Origin: a virus
DNA length: 28,421 nt
IMG/VR virus record: IMGVR_UViG_3300009285_001633
Location: 1 to 28,421 of that record
Reading direction: 5' to 3' (one strand)
This document shows positions 8,299-16,051 of this stretch, in pieces. The number at the start of each line of letters is the position of its first letter. Within the stretch, counting starts at the first letter, position 1. Under the pieces are notes generated by a model. The model did not search any database, was not told the origin of the DNA, and saw nothing but the letters and a program-made list of their open reading frames with translations. The position numbers were made by a program, and so were the translations under genes.

Positions 8299-8349
8299 CC
8301 CCGTAGGGTCTTAACTCCTCCCTGAGCTATAACTCCGTAGAATTAAGCT
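8299..8349 (-). other. Two UACG-loop hairpins at the 3' end of the capsid gene
   Basis: Read on the minus strand, AGCTTAATTC-TACG-GAGTTATAGCT (8349-8325) folds into a stem capped by a TACG tetraloop and covers the capsid stop codon. CCC-TACG-GGG (8308-8299) is a second, short one. The segment also holds three copies of GGAGTTA (TAACTCC on the plus strand). UNCG-type loops are very stable. They may protect the abundant capsid mRNA or limit read-through; there is no T-run. Confidence 0.5.
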
Positions 8350-9320
8350 GTAACTCCTTTTGATTTCGCATGTCGTGCCGGACGTTTTTGTGTTAATTGT
8401 CCATACATCAAAATAAATCCAACTTGCCCATCTTGATCGTGCGGTTCGCGCATTGGAGTAACTGTAAAGCCGGAGGCATCTGTAGGATGTACCGGGTGAT
8501 CTCCAACAAACAAATCAAGATAACGAGTATTTAAGAAGAACATATCACCAGATGTACAATATTCATCAGCAATAACTTCCGCACCACGATACATTAACTT
8601 GCTAAATGAACCATCAGCAGTAGCAGAACCAGTAAATCTCTGATTAGGTAATAGCAATGCTTCATAAGCATTTTGTACTGTTTCGGTTGTAACAAGCAAA
8701 TCAACTGATTCGGCGCCACGGCCTGACGAAGCGGCTGAATATTGAGTGGCCATATGAGCCAAAGTCAAAGAGCCGACAGCGCTTGATACTGTGGAATTAA
8801 ACCAAGTATAGGTTGCTAATGTGATATCGCCAAGACTTGTGACGTCTGTGCCATCATCAACTAACGCGCGAAGTCCAAGCAAGTCTTTTGAACCATTGCC
8901 TGAACCATCAGCAAATACCATTGTTGAAATGTTATTTTTAAATGTTTCTTTTGCTTCTTCCATATCTTGCTTTAACATATTCACAACAGTTTCCGTACCA
9001 CCTGATTTGCCACCATTTTTAAACAACTCAACATTGCTAACTACGATCGGAGCATAAACTTGCTTCCAATCATATTCAGCGCGAGTGCGTGTATCCTGTA
9101 AATCAGTATCCAATACCTCAAGACCGGAATAAGAACCGCCATTGGTATTAAATTTATATGTAACAGGAACGTGAATTTGAGAACCACCAACAGTTAACTT
9201 TTTAGCTTTGGCTAATAGTTTGCCAAAGAAAGGCATTTCCTTTTTTAACTGATGGACAACTGCAGGCAATACGTAATCACGTGTGATTGACGTAAGGCGT
9301 GCGTAATCGGTAACCGCCAT
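8343..9320 (-). CDS. Major capsid protein, HK97 fold (325 aa)
   Basis: ATG at 9320. The N-terminus (LTSITRDYVLPAVVHQLKKEMPFFGKLL) matches the opening helix of podovirus and siphovirus HK97-type capsid proteins, followed by an extended-loop region (GGSQIHVPVTYKFNTNGGSYSG) and the block YDWKQVYAPIVVSNVELFKNGG common to this family. The A-domain part includes SVDLLVTTETVQNAYEALLLPNQRF and the C-terminus EVIADEYCTSGDMFFLNTRYLDL. Length and position right after the scaffold gene are as expected. It forms the icosahedral shell. Confidence 0.88.
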   Translation of the reverse strand: MAVTDYARLTSITRDYVLPAVVHQLKKEMPFFGKLLAKAKKLTVGGSQIHVPVTYKFNTNGGSYSGLEVLDTDLQDTRTRAEYDWKQVYAPIVVSNVELFKNGGKSGGTETVVNMLKQDMEEAKETFKNNISTMVFADGSGNGSKDLLGLRALVDDGTDVTSLGDITLATYTWFNSTVSSAVGSLTLAHMATQYSAASSGRGAESVDLLVTTETVQNAYEALLLPNQRFTGSATADGSFSKLMYRGAEVIADEYCTSGDMFFLNTRYLDLFVGDHPVHPTDASGFTVTPMREPHDQDGQVGFILMYGQLTQKRPARHAKSKGVTA

Positions 9321-9341
9321 AAGTTTTATATTAATACCTCC

Positions 9342-10223
9342 CTATAAATAAGATTTGATGTCAGAGAATATAGTGGATAAATCTTTGTTGCCATCGCGTT
9401 TCTCATCCCATTTTGGGCTTTCACCATAGCGGTTAGCGCCACCAACCGGAATACCGGCCTGCTTTGCTTTTTCCGCTTCAATTTCCTCAAGAGTTTTTTT
9501 ACCATTCTTGGCTTTACCCTCGTATTGAGCAATCTTTTCATCTTTAAGCATTGCTAAATATGCTTGTCGGAGAGTGCCTAATGGATAATTATTTTCAGCC
9601 GCGTACTTTTTGGATTCATTCACACGTTTAGCGAAATCATCACCATACTCAACTGATAATTCTTCTACCTCTTGTTGAATCTTTGTGGTTGTTTCATTTT
9701 GTTCTTTCAATGGACGATTAAGTGTTTCCATTATTTTACCAACAATCTTCTCCTCTAATTGCGAGAGTTTGCCGTCGTTTGCTTTCATTAGCAAGCGAAA
9801 TCCAGCTTGTGTTTCAGGGTCGGCTGACTGCAATTCAGGAGGTAAATCTTCTTGTTGGTTATCCTCTGACTTTTGCTGGGGCTGTTTAACAAGTTTTTCC
9901 AACTCCTCAATCTTTTGTTTGAGAGTCGGCACTTCTTTAGACATTGCCCTGTCTTTTTGCCAAGCAGACATAAGCCCATTAAAGCGATCCTTAGAATATT
10001 CGCCATCATATTTCCCTGTATCAGGATTAATGGTTGGCTCTTTCTTCTCATCGCCTTTAGCCTCAGGCTTAACTTCTGTCTTGCCAACGTTTAGAGTTTG
10101 TGGCTTTTCCACATTCTCAACTGTTTTACTACCATCCGGCGGATTCGCACTGCTTTCGCCTTTCGGCTTATCAGCGAGTGCTGTGTCAAACGCCTGTGAA
10201 ATGGTGAGATTTGGTTCTTCCAT
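9342..10223 (-). CDS. Scaffold protein (293 aa)
   Basis: The start chosen is the ATG at 10223 (MEEPNLTISQ); an in-frame GTG at 10241 would add six residues. The protein is highly charged and largely helical or disordered: an acidic and Pro/Lys-rich N-terminal third, a coiled-coil stretch around 95-125 (VPTLKQKIEELEKLVKQPQQ), Gln-rich parts and a long helical C-terminal half. The C-terminal tail mixes Lys, Asp and aromatic residues, as expected for a capsid-binding end. Its place between portal and capsid genes is diagnostic for a scaffold that templates procapsid assembly and is then released. Confidence 0.8.
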   Translation of the reverse strand: MEEPNLTISQAFDTALADKPKGESSANPPDGSKTVENVEKPQTLNVGKTEVKPEAKGDEKKEPTINPDTGKYDGEYSKDRFNGLMSAWQKDRAMSKEVPTLKQKIEELEKLVKQPQQKSEDNQQEDLPPELQSADPETQAGFRLLMKANDGKLSQLEEKIVGKIMETLNRPLKEQNETTTKIQQEVEELSVEYGDDFAKRVNESKKYAAENNYPLGTLRQAYLAMLKDEKIAQYEGKAKNGKKTLEEIEAEKAKQAGIPVGGANRYGESPKWDEKRDGNKDLSTIFSDIKSYL

Positions 10224-10287
10224 AAATTGTTTTTTATCCACTTTCTTTAATCGGCGAGCCAGACGACTGCCAGTAAAGATGAGAGGT

Positions 10288-10524
10288 TTAGTTATTATTT
10301 ACTAATTCAATTTTAATTCCAAACCTTGTCCTATCAACTTCAATCAAATTATCTAACCATTCTAATAAATTATCCTTTACAATTTCATCCTCTGTAGAAT
10401 CTGAACAAATTCTATCTTCTATTTCTTTTCTTGCAGTAGAAAGTCCTATTATTAAACCTTCATAAAAATCAGTAGACTTTGTTTCTGTTTCTGATACCCT
10501 TGTTAATAAATGTTCTTTGTGCAT
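10288..10524 (-). CDS. Small helical protein between portal and scaffold (78 aa)
   Basis: ATG at 10524. A soluble, acidic, helical protein (EIEDRICSDSTEDEIVKDNLLEWLDNLIEV). No signal, membrane segment or metal motif. It is separated from the scaffold gene by 64 bases. Function not recognised; a small assembly factor is possible from the context. Confidence 0.65.
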   Translation of the reverse strand: MHKEHLLTRVSETETKSTDFYEGLIIGLSTARKEIEDRICSDSTEDEIVKDNLLEWLDNLIEVDRTRFGIKIELVNNN

Positions 10525-10539
10525 ATTTTATAATTTTAA

Positions 10540-12591
10540 TTACATTGTAGCGTTCATTTGCATAGGTTCACTATTCGCACCCATAGGTTGTTGCTGTCCT
10601 TCTGCCATTTTATTATAATCCTCAATCAGCTGTGCCATAAACTGCTCTTGTTCAGGACTAAACTGATTTGACTTCAAAGCCATCAATAGCATATCGTGGT
10701 GAATCTTTGGATCATCGTCAGCTTGAATTTGCACTTGGTCAAATCTATTAGCTTGAATTGCTTGTATCTTCTCCAATACCCTTTGTTGTTGGTCATCCAT
10801 TCCATCAGTCATAATAGTTTTCTGTTTAATCCACATTTCAAGACGTTTGGCTGTCTTTTCAGGCTCCGGGTCATTCAATCTTTCATACAATGTTAAGGGA
10901 TCAAGAGCGTTAGAACGATATAAATCTAATACTTCCGATCTCTGTGCCTCTTTTGAAACAGGCATCATCGAACCCGACTTCATATAAACTTTAAAATTTT
11001 CGTCAATGGTTTCGTAATCAATAGTTTGTCCGGAGTCAAGCGTATATTTACCAGGCTTATAAATCTTGCGTATCTGAATAACCCACTCGAATAACTCCTG
11101 TAAAGCGTCCTCAATGTTACGTGTTACATAGCGAATAGGCGTTTGGTCAGCCTCTTGTAGCGCTAAAATACCACCTTTTGTCTTGTTTGACGCGTCAGAT
11201 CCACCACGAGATACCTCATGATGTCCCCAAATATTATCTAACTCACGCTTATTAACCTCAATATTATCAAAAAATTGTGTTGGCACCGGAATACCTTGAG
11301 CCACAAAGAACGAACTGCCAAGCGATTTGTTATCACCAGTATTCATTCTCACTACTTCACCCATTGCCTTTCCCTTCTCAATGCGTTTGGCTTGGTCTTC
11401 GTTCATTATCTTGCCATCAACAAAGATGTTTGGTTTACCTAAATACTCACTATTTTGTTGTATATCACGCTTACGATCATTAATGTCATCAATTTCCTCG
11501 CAAGATTGTAAAACAGTACTTCTTGAATATAACTCACCGCCCAAGCGATATGTATCAAATTGAACAAGCGGAATTTTAGCAAATGGTAAATAATTCTTCT
11601 TTGGAGTAAAACTCATCATGGCGTTTGACACTTCTTCGCCAATCTTATCTTGGTTAGTTTCCATTCCAACCACGCCCTTAACGGCGTCAACCGCCTTGCC
11701 TATAGCACTAAACACGCCCGGCTTTTCATATTTACTCTTAATTTTGCTTTCAATTGATTGCTTTTGGCCATCCTCATCAAGTGCCCAAAACGGATTCTCA
11801 ATTGACTCCATTATTTTATGCCCAGCTTTATATGCCCAATGATCAGCTTCCATATAAAGTTGTAGCTTGCAAACATTTTTCAGCGTTTCCTCCGAGCTAT
11901 TGCTATCCTCAAAAGAGATATTAAGCTCATTATGATCAGCAAACATTACGTCTTTGCATTTGTCTTTCCCATATTTACCCCACATCCATTGCTTCGAACG
12001 ATAGAAATCAATAATAATATAATCCGCATAACATACTTCATCAGCATTTGGGTCAATGTGTACACGGCTTGGCTTAATTGCCTCAACCATAACTTGTTTA
12101 AGCTTTTCATCCCAATAAGGCATGACATAATAATCAGAATAAAGCCACATACCGAACACCCATTGCTGTAATTTTGATTGTCCTTTCATTCCGTCCCACC
12201 ATTCCTCTAAACTAACACCTAAATTATCAGCTGTTTTGTTCATTATCTTACGCTCTGCCTCTGGGGTTTCCTCGTGTATATCAACAATTCTCACGGATGG
12301 ATTTGGCTTTGAATCAGTAACAAGCCCGGTCATATTCCTAACAATTGGAAATAATGGATTGTATATCAACGACTCTTTGTTTGGGCTTACTTTGCTTGGG
12401 TCACCATCTAAATATGCTTCTGCCTTGCGCCATTCCTTAACTTTCTTGGAATGTAATTGTTTGGCATTATCAACACGCGCATTAATTTTGGACAATAATA
12501 CAGTATTATCATCTTTTTTCCAATCAATAGGATCTGAATTCTCAGGGATATAGTTCTCAACAGCTTTCTCAATTGTTAAATCGTTTGCCAT
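10540..12591 (-). CDS. Portal protein, P22-like podovirus type (683 aa)
   Basis: ATG at 12591, 2 bases after the terminase gene ends. Length is close to the P22 portal (about 725 aa). The N-terminal region reads ARVDNAKQLHSKKVKEWRKAEAYLDGD, then NPLFPIVRNMTGLVTDSKPNPSVRI, a pattern of podovirus portals. It continues with the wing and stem region (FDTYRLGGELYSRSTVLQSCEEIDDINDRKRDIQQN) and the segment SRGGSDASNKTKGGILALQEADQ. The C-terminus is helical, Gln/Met-rich, like the barrel of P22-type portals. Twelve copies would form the DNA entry channel and the dock for terminase and adaptor. Confidence 0.9.
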   Translation of the reverse strand: MANDLTIEKAVENYIPENSDPIDWKKDDNTVLLSKINARVDNAKQLHSKKVKEWRKAEAYLDGDPSKVSPNKESLIYNPLFPIVRNMTGLVTDSKPNPSVRIVDIHEETPEAERKIMNKTADNLGVSLEEWWDGMKGQSKLQQWVFGMWLYSDYYVMPYWDEKLKQVMVEAIKPSRVHIDPNADEVCYADYIIIDFYRSKQWMWGKYGKDKCKDVMFADHNELNISFEDSNSSEETLKNVCKLQLYMEADHWAYKAGHKIMESIENPFWALDEDGQKQSIESKIKSKYEKPGVFSAIGKAVDAVKGVVGMETNQDKIGEEVSNAMMSFTPKKNYLPFAKIPLVQFDTYRLGGELYSRSTVLQSCEEIDDINDRKRDIQQNSEYLGKPNIFVDGKIMNEDQAKRIEKGKAMGEVVRMNTGDNKSLGSSFFVAQGIPVPTQFFDNIEVNKRELDNIWGHHEVSRGGSDASNKTKGGILALQEADQTPIRYVTRNIEDALQELFEWVIQIRKIYKPGKYTLDSGQTIDYETIDENFKVYMKSGSMMPVSKEAQRSEVLDLYRSNALDPLTLYERLNDPEPEKTAKRLEMWIKQKTIMTDGMDDQQQRVLEKIQAIQANRFDQVQIQADDDPKIHHDMLLMALKSNQFSPEQEQFMAQLIEDYNKMAEGQQQPMGANSEPMQMNATM

Positions 12592-12593
12592 AT

Positions 12594-14039
12594 TTATTTA
12601 TAATTTAAATCGCCCCATTCAGCTTGCGCTTTTTTAAATAAATCCTCTGCGTTTAGGGGTCTCGCCGGAATGACTGGTTTTGGCTCTGGAAGCTTTTTAT
12701 TAAATGGCTCATTCAAAGCCATAAATCCATATCTTACGCTATCAACTGCATCATCAGCACCATCAGTATCTAAATCTTCACTATCATCTTTGTAAACTTG
12801 CAAAGGAATTGTTCTTATTAAATTTGTACAGTTTTTAAAAATCTGCCACCTTGTTTTTGTTTTACCTTGCCCATCAGTATCGTATTTAAAATAACCACGC
12901 ATTAAGTTCCAACCATTAACTCGGCTATGAGCACCCTTGTGAACCAAGCGAATAGAGCAATCAAACTTATTATCCTCAAATACCTCACGCATTTGCGCCA
13001 TTACCGAACGCCCTGACTCTTGTCCAACATTAGCTATGTTATTATCAGCCACTAACCATTCAATTTTTTCATTGTTATTGACTACAAATATCGCTTTTGC
13101 AAGCATTTCGCCGGTATGTTCTCTCACGAATATCTCACGATATGTGTAAACTTTGCCAGTTATTGGATCAATAGCATGCCAATAAACAGCCGCGTAGCCC
13201 TTATCTTCTGTGTTCGAATGGTATCCATAGTCAAGCGATATATATCTTTGCCACGCAATGGGTAATTCAAACGGCTCACAAGTATGAACCCTCTCCTCAA
13301 ACTCTGTAAAATACTGCCCGGCAAATACAGTCCAATCGCCAAATAAATACGCGCGCTTCATCTTTTCAGGCATTGATTCTAATTGTTTTCTGTAACTTAC
13401 GGCGAAGAATGGATTATCTGTCGGTAATGCTTTAACATAAAAAAACTCTTCTGCTTCCGTTTCGTTCTCATCATACTGCCTATCCATCCATAGCTTCTTA
13501 ACCCAACCGTGTCCTATCTGCCCCGGATTTGTTGCGGCCACAAACCTTGTATCTTCAATGCCCGGCCATCTTAAACGCAATCGCAACATGTCAAATACCT
13601 GCTTATTATTCATCGTTAGCTCATCAACAGCCACCAACACGAACTCTGATGACAGATATTTGCTTGGATCGTCCAAGTTCCTTAAAGATAATACCCCACT
13701 TCCATATTGCGATTTGATGTGAAAACCAAGCCCATGCTCTTTGCTCTCTTTAAGCGTTCCAAGCCATTGCGGATATTCATAAGCCATTCGCGAAATGTGT
13801 CTATCTCTTAAACTTGGATAATCTTCACAAAATAATCCGGCGCGTATTCCACGTTGCTTTGTAACATTAAACCATTTTAACAATTTTATTATTGGATACC
13901 ATCTTAACCAATACGACTTTCCCGGCCCCGCTGAACCACCATACAGTAAATATCTATACTTATCTGCCATCTCTGTCGCGTGTTTTTGTTTTTCAAAGAA
14001 ATGGACAAGTTCTGACATCTTAACCGTCTGCTTATCCAT
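12594..14039 (-). CDS. terL: Terminase large subunit (481 aa)
   Basis: The start chosen is the ATG at 14039 (MDKQTVKM); a TTG at 14051 would overlap the terS stop. The ATPase half shows Walker A GGSAGPGKS at about 34-42, Walker B LVAVDE at 135-140 and the coupling motif AATNPGQ at 168-174. The nuclease half shows acidic residues expected for the RNase H-like fold: YISLDYGY (D270), WLVADNNI near 340 and the C-terminal DTDGADDAVDSVRYG. It pumps DNA into the procapsid through the portal and cuts the concatemer. It lies between terS and portal as usual. Confidence 0.95.
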   Translation of the reverse strand: MDKQTVKMSELVHFFEKQKHATEMADKYRYLLYGGSAGPGKSYWLRWYPIIKLLKWFNVTKQRGIRAGLFCEDYPSLRDRHISRMAYEYPQWLGTLKESKEHGLGFHIKSQYGSGVLSLRNLDDPSKYLSSEFVLVAVDELTMNNKQVFDMLRLRLRWPGIEDTRFVAATNPGQIGHGWVKKLWMDRQYDENETEAEEFFYVKALPTDNPFFAVSYRKQLESMPEKMKRAYLFGDWTVFAGQYFTEFEERVHTCEPFELPIAWQRYISLDYGYHSNTEDKGYAAVYWHAIDPITGKVYTYREIFVREHTGEMLAKAIFVVNNNEKIEWLVADNNIANVGQESGRSVMAQMREVFEDNKFDCSIRLVHKGAHSRVNGWNLMRGYFKYDTDGQGKTKTRWQIFKNCTNLIRTIPLQVYKDDSEDLDTDGADDAVDSVRYGFMALNEPFNKKLPEPKPVIPARPLNAEDLFKKAQAEWGDLNYK

Positions 14040-14044
14040 AAATT

Positions 14045-14320
14045 TTAGCAATCAACCGATAAATAAATTGGGGAATCTTCATCACCACTATGTTTAATTC
14101 TATCCGGCGCTTTACTGTTTAAAATATTTGCCGCTTTAATTGCCATGTCGCGCTCATATTGTATCTCGCTCTTTGCGCCTTTGCGGACAGTAGCAATTAG
14201 AAAATCAATAACTTCCGGCAATACAGCATCAAGTTTTGTAAAATACGCCTGCTCTCTATGAGCTGGTTTTCTTCCGCTTCTTCCTTTCTTTCCAAATAAT
14301 GTTCCGCTTGTATTAGCCAT
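14045..14320 (-). CDS. Terminase small subunit candidate (91 aa)
   Basis: ATG at 14320. It has a basic N-terminal arm (TLFGKKGRSGRKPAHREQ) resembling the start of several small phage terminases, a helical middle (LDAVLPEVIDFLIATVRKGAKSEIQYERDMAIKAANILNSKAPDR) and a short acidic tail. It directly precedes terL with 5 bases between. DNA recognition for packaging is inferred from position, size and the basic arm; no clear helix-turn-helix can be asserted. Confidence 0.7.
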   Translation of the reverse strand: MANTSGTLFGKKGRSGRKPAHREQAYFTKLDAVLPEVIDFLIATVRKGAKSEIQYERDMAIKAANILNSKAPDRIKHSGDEDSPIYLSVDC

Positions 14321-14452
14321 AATATTAAAACTATTTATTTGCTAACAATTATCATCTGGGCGGTATATTATACAAGGAAGTTTAGGCCAAGTATAGCGGT
14401 TTTACCGCCCTCTGTGCGTAATCACACAGCTAATGTACCACCTAAATAATAA
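14321..14452 (-). promoter_or_regulatory. Intergenic region before terS with hairpins and a possible -10 box
   Basis: Reading leftward, TATAAT occurs at 14372-14367 after TTG, but no convincing -35 box lies 17 bases upstream. Two short hairpins occur, GCGGT/ACCGC and CTGTG/CACAG. The gap separates the two small leftmost-early genes from terS. It may be a secondary late promoter or only a processing site. Confidence 0.3.
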
Positions 14453-14776
14453 TTAATGTACAAATCTACTTGTCATTGATCCACGTTTCGCCTGCCACCC
14501 GGCCATTTCTAATTTCTCATCAACAGTTTGTTTTTCAATTTCCATTTTCTTTTTTTCCTCATTGATTCGTTTCACACTATCAGGATATATTCGCACAAAT
14601 CTTTTATCCCACAATTGTAATGTGTCGATACTATGCTCAATAGCATATTCATTCCTTGCATCATGCTTTGAAAATCTTTTTTTCTCACCACACTCCGAAC
14701 ACTCCTCAAAAGTATAATTCTCATCTTGCTTAATAACTTCGAATGTATGACTAAATTCTCTACACTTCGCTTTCAT
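14453..14776 (-). CDS. Small CxxC (zinc-ribbon-like) protein (107 aa)
   Basis: The start chosen is the ATG at 14776 (MKAKCREF); the frame extends to a TTG at 14785. It overlaps the upstream gene by 17 bases. A Cys at residue 5 and a His follow at the N-terminus, then CSEC near residue 27, which could bind zinc together. The C-terminal half is helical and charged (SVKRINEEKKKMEIEKQTVDEKLEMAG). Second gene of the leftward transcript after the terminator; could be a late regulator, not recognised. Confidence 0.65.
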   Translation of the reverse strand: MKAKCREFSHTFEVIKQDENYTFEECSECGEKKRFSKHDARNEYAIEHSIDTLQLWDKRFVRIYPDSVKRINEEKKKMEIEKQTVDEKLEMAGWQAKRGSMTSRFVH

Positions 14777-14966
14777 AAATTTCAATTTTTCTACCCATAT
14801 AAAATAACTTCTCTTTTTGTATCATATCATTAAAACTTGCCGGCGCGCTATTAAAATGATATTTATCAAAATAATCATAAACTTTACGCGCTTGGTCAGT
14901 TGTTAATTTCAAAACTTGCGCCTTTGTATTTTCCTCAATCATTTTTTCTAATAATTTTATAATCAT
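14760..14966 (-). CDS. First small protein of the leftward operon (68 aa)
   Basis: ATG at 14966, only about 5 bases beyond the T-run of the terminator at 14971-14995. Helical and amphipathic (MIIKLLEKMIEENTKAQVLKLTTDQARKVYDYFDKYHF). No family recognised. Because it is the first gene behind a terminator that late transcription has to cross, it is a reasonable place for a control protein. Confidence 0.6.
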   Translation of the reverse strand: MIIKLLEKMIEENTKAQVLKLTTDQARKVYDYFDKYHFNSAPASFNDMIQKEKLFYMGRKIEIYESEV

Positions 14967-14970
14967 AATT

Positions 14971-14995
14971 TAAAAAAGACGCAAAAAAAGCGTCT
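14971..14995 (-). terminator. Intrinsic terminator ahead of the leftward genes
   Basis: AGACGC pairs with GCGTCT across a 7-base T loop (14995-14977), followed on the minus strand by five further T before an A. It lies about 10 bases before the first leftward start codon and about 150 bases after the leftward promoter. On the plus strand no T-run follows, so it works leftward. Confidence 0.75.
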
Positions 14996-15126
14996 ATAAA
15001 ATATCTTCCTGAATTGAATTATACCGCCACATAAAGCACGTATGCGGGGCGTAAAATTCGCTCCTAAATTCTCATTACCGTTATGGCTTGTCCTCCATAA
15101 CGAATAATGAAAAATTAATCACCAAT
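14971..15126 (-). ncRNA. Structured late leader RNA (about 150 nt), 6S-like by arrangement
   Basis: The transcript would start near 15126 and end at the terminator. It folds into three hairpins. First, CATTA/TAATG plus CGTTATGG/CCATAACG (15109-15073) with loop AGGACAAG. Second, a bulged hairpin at 15059-15016 built from GAATT/AATTC, TAC/GTA and CCGCATA/TATGTGG. Third, the terminator. No coding frame of note is seen. In lambda, the late promoter pR' likewise makes a short terminated RNA until the antiterminator Q lets polymerase through; HK022 put RNA is another model. That it acts this way here is inference. Confidence 0.6.
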
Positions 15127-15132
15127 AATTTA

Positions 15133-15161
15133 ATATTATCATATCCCAAATTAAAAGTCAA
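15133..15161 (-). promoter_or_regulatory. Leftward (late) promoter
   Basis: On the minus strand, TTGACT (15161-15156), a 17-base spacer and TAATAT (15138-15133) with TGA before it as an extended -10. The geometry is ideal for a housekeeping sigma factor. It drives the structured leader and, if the terminator is crossed, the structural genes. Confidence 0.7.
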
Positions 15162-15186
15162 TAAAATTTGTAAATACTAAAAAAAG

Positions 15187-15195
15187 TTATCCACA
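15187..15195 (+). promoter_or_regulatory. DnaA-box-like site
   Basis: TTATCCACA matches the TTATNCACA consensus exactly. It lies between the divergent promoters. A longer stretch around it (TAAAAAAAGTTATCCACAG) is repeated inverted at 21209-21225, ahead of another promoter. A few such boxes are expected by chance in a window of this size and composition. Confidence 0.45.
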
Positions 15196-15228
15196 GGGGT
15201 ATTTATTTTGCTATGTTATGCGTATTTA

Positions 15229-15248
15229 TCAAGCCACCGACGGCTTGA
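15229..15248 (+). promoter_or_regulatory. Palindromic operator over the -35 box
   Basis: TCAAGCC-N6-GGCTTGA, a 7-bp inverted repeat whose right arm overlaps the -35 hexamer at 15245. The core AAGCCACCGACGGCTT occurs once more as its exact reverse complement at 21265-21280, again over a -35 box. A repressor dimer is expected to bind both. Confidence 0.65.
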
Positions 15249-15273
15249 CAAGTATATAAAAGTATGGTATAAT
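15245..15273 (+). promoter_or_regulatory. Rightward early promoter
   Basis: TTGACA (15245-15250), 17 bases, TATAAT (15268-15273) preceded by TGG as extended -10. Consensus in both boxes, so strong unless repressed through the overlapping palindrome. It starts the early transcript near 15280. Confidence 0.85.
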
Positions 15274-15279
15274 AATTTT

Positions 15280-15422
15280 AGAGTTGATAAAATTTCAACT
15301 CATCGGAGCGGTAACGACTACTCGGACAATGTGAACTTGTTTACATATCGCCTGAATAATCCGTTATCGTTTTACGAGAGTGGTATGGTAAATATCCGCC
15401 ATATCACTTTCACCCGAAAGGG
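15280..15422 (+). ncRNA. Folded early leader RNA
   Basis: The expected RNA begins with a 7-bp hairpin at its very 5' end, GAGTTGA/TCAACTC (15281-15301). A long-range stem CGGTAACG/CGTTATCG (15309-15316 with 15362-15369) encloses the hairpin ATGTGAA/TTTACAT. Then comes a 9-bp hairpin GTGGTATGG/CCATATCAC (15380-15407) and CTTTC/GAAAG. No T-run follows. An open frame crosses this region from 15208, but its first part precedes the transcription start, so it is not taken as a gene. Cis-acting roles such as antitermination or a regulatory switch are possible. Confidence 0.55.
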
Positions 15423-15444
15423 ATTTATTTACAATATTAAAAAT

Positions 15445-15555
15445 ATGAACAAAAAACTATTATATTTTTTTGGAGATATTGAACTTTTATTCAACCGCTT
15501 GTCCCGCAAACTCCGCAATGAGATTAAATGGTATAAGTGGTATTATTCAAGATAA
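15445..15555 (+). CDS. Possible short peptide gene (36 aa)
   Basis: ATG at 15445, the first start after the structured leader, ending TAA at 15553-15555, one base before the next gene. The peptide starts MNKKLLYFFGDIELLF and is basic and aromatic in its second half. There is no clear ribosome-binding site, but most early genes here lack one too. It could couple translation to the next gene or be non-coding. Confidence 0.35.
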   Translation: MNKKLLYFFGDIELLFNRLSRKLRNEIKWYKWYYSR

Positions 15556-15556
15556 T

Positions 15557-16051
15557 ATGAAAAAAGAATTTATACAAAATGCCATTAAAAATGGCTACGA
15601 TAATAACCGTTGTAATGGTTGGGATTGGATACTAGCGAATTTATCTGAATTGGATTATATTTTTCAAACAGAAGAATACAAAAAATGTAAAGGAATGAAA
15701 TTTAAATGTATGCCGTTATTGATTAAAAATGATGTTTTAACAGAATTGGAAACAAGAGTATTGGAAACAGCGTGGTTTTGTAATAATAAACGCGTCCACG
15801 AACTGGAAGAAAAAGATAAAATAAAAAAACTAAATGAAATGGGGTTTTACAACATTGAAAGTGATGAAAAATATGATAAAAAGAAAGTGGAATTTTATAA
15901 AAATAATTCAGATGATTTTTTTGGCGGTATAACAAAGTATGTTGGAAAATTAAAATGGTCACCAGTTGATAAACGTCTAATGGTAATGAAATCAAAACAT
16001 AGACGAAGAGGTTGGTGGATTGACAAAGATATTTATGTTAAATTTTTATGA
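15557..16051 (+). CDS. Hypothetical early protein (164 aa)
   Basis: The start chosen is the ATG at 15557 (MKKEFIQNAIKNG); the frame is open upstream to 15470 but that start would overlap the short peptide. The protein is charged with several scattered cysteines (NNRCNGWDW, KKCKGMKFKCM) and a basic C-terminus (KSKHRRRGWWIDKDIYVKFL). No family recognised. It is the first sizeable gene of the early transcript, so an early host-takeover or regulatory role is possible. Confidence 0.7.
   Translation: MKKEFIQNAIKNGYDNNRCNGWDWILANLSELDYIFQTEEYKKCKGMKFKCMPLLIKNDVLTELETRVLETAWFCNNKRVHELEEKDKIKKLNEMGFYNIESDEKYDKKKVEFYKNNSDDFFGGITKYVGKLKWSPVDKRLMVMKSKHRRRGWWIDKDIYVKFL

Noticed and set aside
9685-10305. 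A plus-strand 206-codon frame opposite the scaffold gene
   Set aside because: It is Ser/Phe/Cys-rich, the usual complement of a Lys/Glu-rich gene, and opposes the structural operon.
15208-15555. A 115-codon open frame across the early promoter and leader
   Set aside because: It includes the promoter and the folded leader, so its first two thirds cannot be translated from the early transcript. Only the last 36 codons (from 15445) are kept as a possible peptide.
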